Shown here piece by piece: positions 11,645 to 21,117 of a stretch of DNA of 64,000 nucleotides. Below the pieces are notes generated by a model that was given only the letters and a program-made list of their open reading frames with translations, did not search any database and was not told where the DNA came from. Positions within the stretch are counted from its first letter, which is position 1. Each line of letters begins with the position of its first letter. Both the position numbers and the translations under genes were made by a program. Source of the DNA: Angiostrongylus vasorum (lineage: Eukaryota > Nematoda > Chromadorea > Rhabditida > Metastrongylidae); contig JADANN010000187.1 in the NCBI GenBank assembly GCA_018806985.1, positions 744,001-808,000 on the forward strand, written 5' to 3'.

Positions 11645-13740
11645 CCGACTGACTTGAGCTGGCGCCAGTAAATCCTCTACTTCCCTGTCGCGTGCAAAAC
11701 AAGCACAGTGCGTTTTGCTCGTTTTAAGAACTCGTTGAACATCATAACTTCTTCTAAGGGTTTTCGTGAAGAAATGTGACCATCGGGTCGCTAGTCTTAA
11801 TGCAGTATGTTTGATATCCCGAGGAATCCAGTCAGCAACGGCTCTTGTCCATCGGTTGTCGTTCATACGCATTACGTGTTCGGCCCATCTTATCTTCGAC
11901 GGTTTGGCGAATGAACCGTCTTTTAATTTTTAATCGTTGACGTAGAACGAAGCTTAGAATATCCTCCCTCGCTTACGTGATACGGGATACTGCTAACGTC
12001 GTCATTTCGACTGCTCGTGTAATAACGCGGACTGATCTGCTTACGTAGTGACAAAGTTTCTAACGCACACGTTAAATGAAGAAGAGTCACGGAGTCGAAA
12101 AGGTGGGCACGAAACTGGGCGCTCATTGTTCTGTTCACTACATCCCCGATGTTCTTGAAAGCTCTCCAAGCCACTCGCTTCCTCTTTCTCAAATCTGGAG
12201 CAAAGTCGTTCATCATAGTGATTTCCCGACCAAGAAAGATGTAGCCACTGCATTCGAAGATATTCGTGTCGTTCAGCGTGAATGGGACATGCGAAACCAA
12301 CCCGTTCGCCATGAACACCGTTTCTGTGGAATATAGTTGAAGACCAAATCATTCCACAAGCATTATCAAAGTCGGCTAGCATTCGTTTGGCATCAAGAAA
12401 GTGAAGATGGTGTAAATACCGACCATCAATTTTCACTCCAATGATGTCCCATTCCAATGCTGGCATGACGTTCTCGTAACTCCTCTTTCCACGCCAATGT
12501 TAATGTCGTCGTAGAGTCGTTATATTTTAGTTGTGAGATTTTTTAAATAGCTCATGAAGAATCTTAACATGTTGAGTAGGGACGTGGATGTCCAGGGCCA
12601 CGACTGCTTCTGCCTCAACTGAGTCAAAAGCTTTCTTTAGATCGATGACAGTGAGACAGCGCGGTCTCTTGTGTTCTAGCGGAACTTCAATGAGTCTTGC
12701 TATCGTATGGATGTGGTCCATCGTACTAAATCTTTTTCAAAACCCTGCTGGCTCATATGGATATCCTCCATCCAGTGTTTTGTCAGTTTTGTTTTGGATG
12801 ACTCGAGTGGAGAGTTTGTAGACGACAGTCAGCAAGCAGAGTGAGCCATAGTTGCCGATGTCGTAGGGATCACTCTTCTTGAACAATAACATAGTCCCGC
12901 TATGCTTAATTGAATAAGAAGAGCTGAGCCAGTGTGTTTATGAGGATCGGCGGAAAAATCCTCAGGATTTCAGATCTTATCTTGTCGAAGATGGTGTTGT
13001 TCGATTCTTAACCGACGAAACAGCAGATTGGATTTCGGAAGAGAGAAACGGTGTGGTAACATATTCGTTCTCTCCTATTTCGTGTGACAACAGAAGAAGG
13101 TCGTTATTGAAGAGATCTGAGTAGTAATCGTGAATGATTTCTTCCATTGCCTTTCTCGAAGCTGTGTGCGGTCGCCCGTACCTCGCGCGATTCCAAGATG
13201 GTGCACCAGCACGAGCGTTTCTGGAGACGAACGTCTCTTGGTGACTTGCGAATTCTCACCTTTCATAGCACTAATGTGAAGATGTCGAAAGAGCCGATTT
13301 TCTTCCGTATTCCTCGTCGATTTTATCGAGAACGACATCATCTCAACAACAGACAAATTAACTGAATAAACCTGTTTATGGTGGCTATGGGACTTCGTTC
13401 TTTAAATTTGGCGGTTTTTCCCATTTCCGCTAGAAATGAAGTTTTGCACGAAGGAAGTAATGGCCTGATCCCGTGCAGAATTCTGGGAAAATAGCAGCAT
13501 CGGCTGGGCAAAAACCTTCAGTTTACTATGATGTACTCTATTTCGTCATGGCACTTTCCACAGGGAAACTAACTCGTCCACCGTTGAGAGTGGGATTTCT
13601 GGAATTGCAAGTTACCATCAATTCTTTTGATCGTCATGATAAACTCAGACAGGCGCCCACCATCATCGTCCCATTCCAACCCCCCAAAGTGACGTTCTTC
13701 AGACGTTCTATAGCAGCTATTCCCAGAATAGTTTCTATTT
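11645..13740 (-). pseudogene. RTE-clade LINE, second subfamily: reverse transcriptase and C-terminal part of a split copy
   Basis: Read on the minus strand from high to low coordinates it gives, in order: an endonuclease remainder (RTSEERHFG, then GGRLSEFIM near 13730-13600), a linker ending SPETLVLVHHLGIAR near 13200, DHIHTIARLIEVPLEHKRP and LTVIDLKKAFDSVEAEAV (about 12720-12590), WDIIGVKIDGRYLHHLHF near 12410, an FECSGYIFLGREI strand near 12250, and the C-terminal MRMNDNRWTRAVADWIPRD near 11860. Frameshifts are frequent. After HHLHF the text jumps directly to a downstream ADFDNACG segment, so the catalytic FADD motif has been deleted (near 12390). The missing N-terminal part lies at 15862-15265. 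The two pieces look like one insertion. Confidence 0.8.
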
Positions 13741-15120
13741 TTCTTCTATATCTATTTCTATCTTTGTATGACTGTATGTTTCGGAAATAAGTGTCATATC
13801 CGTTTTTCTCAAGTTACCTAGCAAATGTCGTAGAACGTAAATATCTTGATCCCATCCTAAGGAACTTTGATCGCTGTAAACAGTATTGTTATGCAAACCT
13901 ATTCTTAGAATCTGAACTTGTTGTTTGTTATTACTGTCCAAAAGTTATCGTGCGTACAATAACAAGATGAGAATGAGGATGCTGGCGAGAGCAGTCGTCT
14001 GCCAGCTGACCATAGGATTTTGAGAGGATATGGAGAGGTAGCCGACGGATGTTTTCGGTAATGATGCTGGACCTATGCCAAATACCGCCTTCTCCGGAAG
14101 CATATAAATAGCTTCGTGAATTGTTATCCTGGTTCGCGCCTGTCAGGGGCTCGTTCGCCTTCTAGATCCGTACCGTATTGATCTCGTGTGTCACCAATGT
14201 AGATTATCGCAGTTGTTAAGTCATACTGCACATAGTCATTACTGTACATTGGACTCATCATATCATTATTGAATGACAGTTGCGAATTGTACGTTAACTT
14301 CGCATCATCGTCACTACGTCACGTTTCCCACCAGCTCAGTGTATCGTCATCATCATCCTGATCCTCATCCTAGTGTCACTGTTCATTGTTTATCAATTGA
14401 TCTGCGGTGCGTTGTCAGTAGCGGCGGCTATACTAAAATGCGTTCTGTCTGCAACGCCATCGGTGGCATGTACCATTCCTCCCACACGGTACGCCATGCG
14501 TACAAGGCCGCTGAGCGGCCAACTTATGCTGTGTATTCTGTTAAGCCGCTATAGGCTTATCAGTTTCCAGCCATTATCATAGTGGCCCTTGACTCTTAGG
14601 CAATGGTGGCACCCATCGATGCTCAAACTTCACGTTGCTTACATAGCGTTATCCACGACCAGCCGCCTGACTGTGTTCCGTAGATGACTCATCACTTACT
14701 GTCCTCATTGATCCACTAAAATGCACCTCATCGCTATAATGTTGAAATCTTAGCTCAGCCGGAAATACGGTCCCGTCTGTATCCCTCTCCGCCTCAGCAT
14801 ACAGTCTCCTTCCTCCGCCCTCAGCATACTGACTACCTCAGCCGCCGCGCCGGCCGCGGATAGACGCGACGCGGCATCGCTCACGGCTAACCAACGGTTA
14901 CTTCTTGGTAATTATTCATTATTACTGTTAATGTAATTGTGTTAATTACTTATTAATGGTATAGTAATATTCGAATGCCATTATCTCGTTGTTAGCCCCA
15001 CTTCACTACTAGCCTTAGCACCTCATAGCATTAAATCACGTCATTCCTCTACCATTACTTCTCCATCGTTACTATTATGTTATTAATGTTGTATTTGTGT
15101 ATTAAAGGTTTAATTACCCA
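13741..15120. mobile_element. Unidentified insert splitting the RTE copy
   Basis: About 1.3 kb separates the two halves of the RTE. It has an unusually GC-rich block at about 14810-14900 (CCGCCGCGCCGGCCGCGG) and then AT-rich sequence with TTATTAATG runs. I find no reverse transcriptase, transposase or clear terminal repeats. A solitary LTR or a non-autonomous DNA element is possible. The exact borders are not visible. Confidence 0.35.
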
Positions 15121-15862
15121 AGTTTGAGATATTGCTTTGTGACAACTACGAAAAGTCCCGCGTGGCGTCTTCTCACGAAGTCGAGCATTCTGCTAAAAGC
15201 TAGTGAATATTCGGTGCCGAGTACTGACTCGAAGGCCTATTTTCCACTAGCAGCTACAATACGTTCTTCGGGGTCCAGTCTTAGCGTTAAAATGTCAACT
15301 GATGAACTTAAACAATACATGGTCTTCTCTGTAGAACTTCTCCAAGTCAACATGCAACCTTTCGACTTGGTCTTCGTCATAGCTTGATGTCGGCGTGTAA
15401 ACGACGAACATTGTCAAAGCCGGTATTTATTCACATCTTTTTAATCGTAAACGTCCGATTCGGATTATGAACTGTCCGAATTAATTAATGTTCATGGACA
15501 ACCTCGTGTTGACAAGAACGCCGACGCCGCCGACTCCTCTGCTGTCGCATGTTCCAAGGAACAGCTCTTCTCCGGTGTAATAGACGGCGTTGAATGGGTG
15601 GTGTCGTCTCGTTTCGGCCAAGCCAATTACGTCGTACCTTATCCTTCTTCCTTGCATATCAAGTCTTCTATCGAGGGCTCGGATGCAAGTGTGCGCGATG
15701 CATTGTAGGTACAGATCGCCACCTTAGTCCAGCGCGATTTAGGTAGCTTGGAGTCGTCCTGGCATTTCAGAAACCTCTTTGTATTCGTCCTATCCAATGT
15801 TGCTGTATCGGGGCTTCTTTTTGGAGTCAGGGGGTGAGACCCATTTATCTTGCTGAGTTTAG
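15121..15862 (-). pseudogene. RTE endonuclease N-terminus (other half of the split copy)
   Basis: On the minus strand from 15862: SRWTKVAICTYNAS, RTLASEPSIEDL, then after a frameshift the ETRRHHPFNAVYYTG and GTCDSRGVGGVGVLVNT segments, and SSYDEDQVERLHVDLEKFY with DFNAK-like GPRRT near 15270. These are the first motifs of the RTE endonuclease, and the same start occurs at 55560 in the plus-strand copy. Below about 15265 the reading is lost. The next expected residues reappear at 13735. Confidence 0.75.
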
Positions 15863-15880
15863 CGTTTGGTGTCCACCTAT

Positions 15881-16167
15881 GCGCGCGCGTGGCGCAGTGG
15901 TCGGAGGTGCTCTGCAACACATGTGGAATCGATCCCCGCGCCCATGGCCCACCAATCTTTCCAACTCTCCGGCTTCGGCAAATTGCTAACAGACTTGCCT
16001 GGGAGGACAGCAGCACTGGCTCGATACATCGGTAGGCCACCGCGACTCATTGTAAAGGCCAGATATGCATTCGATCACCTCCAAACGATGCTTAATGAAA
16101 TCGAATACATGGTGCATCTCTCAGGGATCGATCAACGCCGAGAGCTTTATCCTTTTTATCCTTACTA
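15881..16167 (+). mobile_element. SINE-A copy (best-preserved head)
   Basis: This copy shows the pol III control elements clearly: A box TGGCGCAGTGG at 15890-15900 and B-box-like GGAATCGATCCCC at 15925-15937. The conserved body follows, and the tail is TTTATCCTTTTTATCCTT. It separates the RTE coding start (15862) from its 5' leader (16310-16600), so it inserted into that LINE. Confidence 0.9.
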
Positions 16168-16309
16168 CCCACCTATAATTTGCTGAGCTCTGAACGTGGG
16201 GATTGGGTACAGTCACGGCTAACTTTTCAGTCTTCTTGACAGTACACGAGGAGCTTATTTGTTGGAGGCGACTCATAGCCGTCTATGACAGACTTCCTCA
16301 TCAGTTGAT

Positions 16310-16600
16310 TGCAGGCTTTTCGCCGAATTAAGTCGTAGAATACAATCCTTATAGGCGAGAACACACGCACTCACGCAAGCATGAATACATTCTCGTACAC
16401 TGAGAAGTTATATGTCGAATCGGCGTAGTAAAGACAGGGAATCCATCCTCTGGATCCATCAGCGTCTCAGTTAAGCAAAGGTAGCTTTTGGTCCGCGATT
16501 AACCCCACCTATTCGCCACGTGGGGACGCGCCACGTTGCCTCCAGATCTAGCCGCCGTCGGATCATTCCCTGAGCGAGATCCGTGGTCTGAGAGAGAGAA
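16310..16600 (-). mobile_element. RTE 5' leader of the split copy
   Basis: The reverse complement of this stretch matches 54990-55300, which lies directly upstream of the third RTE copy in the same relative orientation. Shared landmarks are CGTAGAATACAATCC, CACTCACGCA and GCATGAATAC. I therefore read it as the untranslated start of the LINE whose coding part continues below 15862. Confidence 0.6.
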
Positions 16601-17100
16601 GGAAGGATGCACGAATAATAAAGATAAGTGTGGTAGGTAGAGGGTTCTTCTTGTTTGGTTTACGTTGCCGCTTTTTTTCGCATACTGTTTTCTTGTCACA
16701 AACAATTGAGCACAGATGTCAGCATTATTCACCACTTGTTTGAGTATTATATTAACTTATGCAAGAGGACAAACAACAACACAACTGTAGTACAGAATCT
16801 GTAGGTCATGCAGTTACATATAGTCAGCTTATCAACAAAACCACTCTGTGTGGCCGGTACTTGATGTTCGTCTAGGGGAAAATCTCTATAAAATACTGTC
16901 CTTAAATTTCAAAGCTTTGCTTTTGAGATATCCTTTCACATAACCATGCATGGTGTTCTGCGCATAAGTAGTCCCTAAGAGAGTTCTTCATGAACTTCAA
17001 AAGATGTCCTCATTTTTGCTTCTTTCAGAACTTCCCAGGATATTAGTATTCACCGAGTTACTGATAGCACAAATGATCTCATCAGCCTCGGCACTGATCA
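16601..17100. other. No gene recognised
   Basis: I see nothing nameable. The minus-strand open frame at 16735-16499 overlaps the RTE leader. Confidence 0.35.
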
Positions 17101-17356
17101 AGTAAATCTTCGTATTCTTCTTGAGCAAACGCGAGGTGTTATTTTATTCTTTATTTACGAACAAGTTGACGTTCCGGCTGATTTCGCCTTCCTCAGAGCC
17201 TGGAAAGGTCAAGTTAACGGCAATCCATTCGGCTGAACACCTCCATAACTAAACAGGTAAAACGCTAAACCAAGATTTCAATCACATTGAACACAGAATA
17301 GCTTCTTTGCACACTCACCCATTATGAGTCTTCCACTGAGTATGTCGCGTGGAGAC
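17101..17356 (-). mobile_element. PLE terminal repeat, left arm of an inverted pair
   Basis: On the minus strand it runs from the CCACGCGACATACTCAGTGG edge, through AGCTATTCTGTG and a hammerhead-like core, to AATAAAATAACACCTCG and TTTGCTCAAGAAGAATACGAAG. It mirrors 17441-17700 almost base for base. Confidence 0.8.
17162..17202 (-). ncRNA. Hammerhead-ribozyme-like core, probably inactive
   Basis: Minus strand: CAGGCT, CTGAGGA, GGC-loop-GCC, then GGAAC instead of GAAAC, then GTC and AACTTG. The altered GAAA motif and the broken stem I pair (C against A) argue against self-cleavage. Confidence 0.55.
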
Positions 17357-17369
17357 GCGTGATATTGGG

Positions 17370-17382
17370 CAGTATATAAGCC
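17370..17382 (+). promoter_or_regulatory. TATA-like motif in the PLE terminal unit
   Basis: TATATAA at 17373-17379 lies about 220 bp upstream of the hammerhead core of the plus-strand arm. The PLE end at 20750 has the related AGTATTTAAAT at the same place. This is only a positional hint of a promoter. Confidence 0.25.
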
Positions 17383-17440
17383 TGTTATTCTGATGGCAGG
17401 GGGCACTTTACGCTTCCACGTGAACTCTGTGCGGTTGATC

Positions 17441-17700
17441 TCCACGTGACATATTCAGTGGAAGACTCATAGAAAGCGGTGAGTGTGCGAAGAAGCTATT
17501 CTGTGTCCAATGTGACTGGAATCTTGGTTCAGCGTTTTCTCTGCTTGGTTATGGAGGTGTTTGGCCGAATACATTGCCGTTAACTTGACCTTTCCAGGCT
17601 CTGAGGAAGGCGAAATCAGCCGAAACGTCAGCTTGTTCGTGAATAAAGAATAAAATAATACTTCGTGTTTGCTCAACAAGAATACGAAGATCTCATTAGC
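17441..17700 (+). mobile_element. PLE terminal repeat, right arm of an inverted pair
   Basis: It starts CTCCACGTGACATATTCAGTGG, passes AAGAAGCTATTCTGTG and the hammerhead core, and ends AATAAAGAATAAAATAATA, CTTCGTGTTTGCTCAACAAG. The same order is seen at 20730-21078, 25030-25195 and 40370-40680 downstream of PLE coding remnants, which is why I assign it to PLEs. Confidence 0.8.
17595..17635 (+). ncRNA. Hammerhead-ribozyme-like motif, complete core
   Basis: Stem I 5' strand CAGGCT (17595-17600), CTGAGGA (17601-17607), stem II GGC (609-611) with GCC (619-621), GAAAC (622-626), cleavage triplet GTC (627-629), stem I 3' strand AGCTTG (630-635). CAGGCT pairs with AGCTTG over six positions including one G-T. 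Stem III is reduced to the self-complementary ACGT, so cleavage would need a dimer or tandem copies. PLEs are known to carry hammerhead motifs. Activity here is untested. Confidence 0.65.
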
Positions 17701-17823
17701 ATTCACATTGTAAAAGAACCATTCTATAGACAAGATGCGAGATGTGTATAAGAACAAAGTCAAAGTACTGAATTAATGCTTATCTGGTTTCTTGAATGGT
17801 CAATCTTAAGAAGTCAAGAAGAG

Positions 17824-18132
17824 TTATATGAGCTCTTGTAGAATTTCCTTCGACTGCTGGTTTGCTGGCTGGGCCAATTCTTCTTTCCCTGGATCAATAC
17901 TATTGTTTTCCCAGTTTATCACGGCATACTTTGTCCTCTTGTAACCAATTTCGCTAGGATCGTAGTGATTCGTAGCACTGGCTTATTCTTAGCTGTCCTG
18001 TTGTGTGATGGGGTACTCAACTCCTTTTCATCATAAGAGATCTCTTTCTGAAAGGCACTCCCAGCTGTTACTTCGACAACTAGCAATCTCGTTGATGGCG
18101 ATGAAGATGCGCACAAGTGAGAATGGAGGTAG
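17824..18132 (-). CDS. Candidate terminal exon(s) of an unidentified gene
   Basis: A good acceptor (TTTATTCTAG) precedes 18132. Directly after it the frame reads LPPFSLVRIFIAINEIASCR, in phase with the exon-like segment ending at 18627. A second frame further on reads NHYDPSEIGYKRTKYAVINW and ends LQELI before TAA at 17824-17826. I cannot place the join between the two frames with confidence. A weak AAG acceptor near 17980 would give matching phase, but an indel is equally possible. No family recognised. Confidence 0.35.
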
Positions 18133-18239
18133 CTAGAATAAACACAATATATCCAAGAAAACCAGACCTTGGATCCTAGCGCCTTGAAGTGCTAAGCGCT
18201 AGCGTAGATCGTTATTCGTAGATTTAAACCTATAACAGG

Positions 18240-18615
18240 TGTTCCTCCCAACGGTTTATCGGCTCATCGTGGCTGGGAGGTGTTCCTGAGTGTCCACCCG
18301 CGATATACAGAGGTGAGGTTCATCCCTGGCAGGGCCTCCCAAACTGAGGAGTGCGGCGTTTCCATCAGGAAGCCTAGCTAAGAATTCACCAATATCAGGA
18401 TCCACCACTGTCCTGGTATCATAGTAGTCGTATGATGACAAAGTATTCCCCTGATCGATAAGGGCGGCGACTGCCTGTGGTGGTGACGACCTCGGGCAGA
18501 CTTTGGCCTCCAGGAAATCACAATGCCTAAACCAGCTGAACTTCGAAAAAACGGCAGTTATGTTGGGGCCCGGACAACCAGTGAGGACGGGCCATCCGAG
18601 TATTCAAGTAAGTAA
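18240..18615 (+). mobile_element. R4 repeat (RTE-tailed, non-autonomous)
   Basis: It begins TCCTCCCAACGGTTTATCGG, carries GCTGGGAGGTGTTCCTG, GCAGGGCCTCCCAAACTGAG and GGCGGCGACTGCCTGTGGTG, and ends GGGGCCCGGACAACCAGTGAG with a CCAAGTAAGTA-type terminus. The end matches the 3' end of the RTE at 6290-8955. Confidence 0.7.
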
Positions 18616-18626
18616 CAAGTGTTCAC

Positions 18627-18764
18627 GGTAAAAACGTATTCATCCTCCGACGTATGAAGATGCTCTATGATCATCTCTAGCACCATTTTTAGTAAAATCT
18701 CTTCTACAAAGTCAAGAAAAAACGAGATGAGTTCATCCTTAACTTTTACAATCAACCTTTCCCT
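18627..18764 (-). CDS. Candidate internal exon, unidentified gene
   Basis: This 138-bp segment is bounded by CCTTAAG and by the donor ACC|GTGAAC. It encodes 46 residues with an amphipathic, acidic and hydrophobic pattern (DELISFFLDFVEEILLKMVL, then EHLHTSEDEY). It is in phase with the acceptor at 18132, and an R4 repeat occupies the would-be intron between them. I do not recognise the protein. The AAG acceptor is weak. Confidence 0.35.
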
Positions 18765-18779
18765 CTTAAGGAAATAACT

Positions 18780-20383
18780 TAGCAACTAACTTTTATTTTA
18801 GACAAAACATAAGCAACAACCGTTCACTGTACATGAATAACTGAATACAAAAACATGTCAACAGGTAAGTTCAAAATGTAAGAATAGGACAGTCGCCACA
18901 ATGCTACATAGTATACATAAGCCGTTCGAATGAAATGAACATCACAAATATTTACAACTAAGAACGCAAAAGCTTAACATCCAGGACAGTTTGATAAGAA
19001 ACTCACAGGGCCACAAATAACACATTCGGTTTAGATAAACAACGATGCTTTGAGTACGGCCCAGTAGCGTCGGACTAGAATACCCCAGTGGTTTTGTTGC
19101 CCTTTTGTACATCGAATACATTCGAACGTAACCCACGTCATTTCCAAACATTGCGAAATGTCCCAATCCATTAATCGAACCACAGAACAGAAAAGGAAAC
19201 CAAATTGTCAATAATAGCGAAGAGAAGATGAGTAATTCTCGAAATTAGAAAATTTGAGAGTTTTTTCAAATACTAATGTTGGCTAGTCATTCACAGACGG
19301 AAATGTAGGTCTGGTAACATGTCAAGATTAATCGGATGACGATAGGATTCCATACGAATCCAGAGACAAATGCCTGAGCCTAGATGCATTGCACTTATCT
19401 CTCAATTGTTCTCAACAGAAATTTGTGCAAGAGAAAGACTAGAAACAAGCCTAACGACCTAACGAGTAGATTGGACGTCCTTGTTTTTGATCACATGATA
19501 GGGATGGATAGAACCATAAGGAACTGTGTGCAGAAATGTCTCCATCAAGTTAGAAAACTCTGATAAATATGAGAGCACTATTTCGTATGTACGACAATCA
19601 AATATCACTTAGAACTCATTAATAAATATGGATAACAAACAAAATAAGAATTCAGACCTGTAGATGAGGGACCAAAATAATCGGAAACTAACTAATATAG
19701 GAACAATTCATAAGCATAAAGACACAAATGCATAGGTTTACAAGGCTGTATAGCTCAACGGGCTCCCAAATATGTACAAAATTCTCTACTTAAAAAGTAA
19801 GAATCGATAAAGAAAATGTGGAATCACTGTGGAATAGAAATTCGGTGTACGACCCGACTTAAGCTATACATATCAATCACAAGAAGAATAAAAATTCCGA
19901 GAAACAGAACCGTCTATCCTTGAAAGTTTTGTCTTCAGAAGCCAAGAATTTTATATAAAGCGGACGTGAGAGGAATTCAGGCTAGTAAATAAACGAAAAA
20001 AAATAAAACAGGTGGTGTCTAAACACTAAGTCGAAAAGTAAACAAACTGTAGCATCATGACTGCACGACGTCAACAAAAGCCATAGGGAATATGTACAAA
20101 AAACGATAACTGCACCATATGGGAAAAGAAAAATCCTCTATCGATCTCTCAGCGGTTTTTCACGAGATATCCATCATTTCCGTGCTCTCCGACATGAAAT
20201 CGTCGTTCGATCGCTCTTTAACGCTTATATTGAGCCTAAAAACACTTAAGTATACGTATGGGAAGGTTATTCTTAAAGGTGACGTCACACTGAAAGTTCT
20301 AAGCCTGCACCAACTTTCTTATTGCAATGGTGGCAGAAAATGAGCTGAGAGTTGTTCCATTTATTCTGTTTCTTTCTCAGGAA
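18780..20383. other. No gene defined; scattered open segments
   Basis: On the minus strand 19068-19000 is bounded by a strong acceptor (GGGTATTCTAG) and a strong donor (CCCT|GTGAGT), so an exon is possible. I cannot extend it or name it. The remainder up to 20383 is AT-rich and shows no repeat that I recognise. Confidence 0.3.
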
Positions 20384-20641
20384 TCGTGTAGTGCAGTGGC
20401 CAAAGGCGCCGCGCGGGGGTTGATCCCCGCGCCCTAGTCTCACTAAATCTTGCCTTCCTCCGGGGTCGGCAAATTGGTAGCAGAACACGTCTGCGAGGAT
20501 AGCAGCACTGGCTCGATACATGAGTAAGCCACAGCGATCCATTGTAAAAAGCCAGATATGCACTCAATCACCTCCAACGATGCCTATGCACGGCGCAACC
20601 CCCAGGGATTGATCAAAGCCGAGAGCTCTACCCTTTTAACT
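20384..20641 (+). mobile_element. SINE-A copy with small deletions
   Basis: The head (GTAGTGCAGTGGCC, TTGATCCCCGCGCC), body and a short CTCTACCCTTTT tail are present. The segment before the tail is shortened (CACCTCCAACGATGCC followed by CACGGCGCAACC). Confidence 0.8.
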
Positions 20642-20729
20642 CAGGAGATGTATGGTACGAAAGTAATAAAGTGGATAGAACTAATGTTCGTGCGGAGAAC
20701 TGAATCCGAAAAAGAACCGCAGCGGGAAT

Positions 20730-21078
20730 GCCTCATATTTGCGTGATATTGGACAGTATTTAAATCTGTTATTCTGATGGGATGGGCACTTTACGCTTCC
20801 ATGTGAACTCTGTGTGGTTTACCTCCACGTGACATATTCAGTGGAAGACTCATAGAAAGCGGTGAGTGTACAAAGAAGCTATTCTGCGTTCACTGTGATC
20901 GGAATCTTGGTTTAGCATCTTTTCTATACGGTTCTGGAGGTGTCTGGCTGGATAGATTGCGAACAACTTGGCCTTTCCAGGCTCTAAGGAAGGTGAAATC
21001 TGCCAAAACGTCAGTTTTTCCGTCAATAATGGAGAAAGTAACACCTTGCGTCTGCTCAACAGGAGATAAAGAATCAAT
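20730..21078 (+). mobile_element. PLE terminal repeat
   Basis: Same order as 17357-17700: GTGATATTGGACAGTATTTAAA, GGGCACTTTACGCTTCCA, CCACGTGACATATTCAGTGG, AAGAAGCTATTCTGCG, hammerhead-like core, TCTGCTCAACAGG. It abuts the 3' edge of a broken coding region on the other strand (21118). Confidence 0.8.
20978..21018 (+). ncRNA. Hammerhead-like motif, core mutated
   Basis: CAGGCT, CTAAGGA, GGT-loop-GCC, AAAAC, GTC, AGTTTT. The invariant G of CTGANGA is A here and GAAA is AAAA, so it should not cleave. Stem I still pairs through G-T wobbles. Confidence 0.5.
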
Positions 21079-21117
21079 TGAAGGGTTGTGGAAAATCTCA
21101 ACTTAGAGATTGAATCA

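Noticed and set aside
19741..19810. tRNA-like GGCTGTATAGCTCAACGGGC
   Set aside because: Resembles the 5' third of a tRNA, but no B box or acceptor stem follows.
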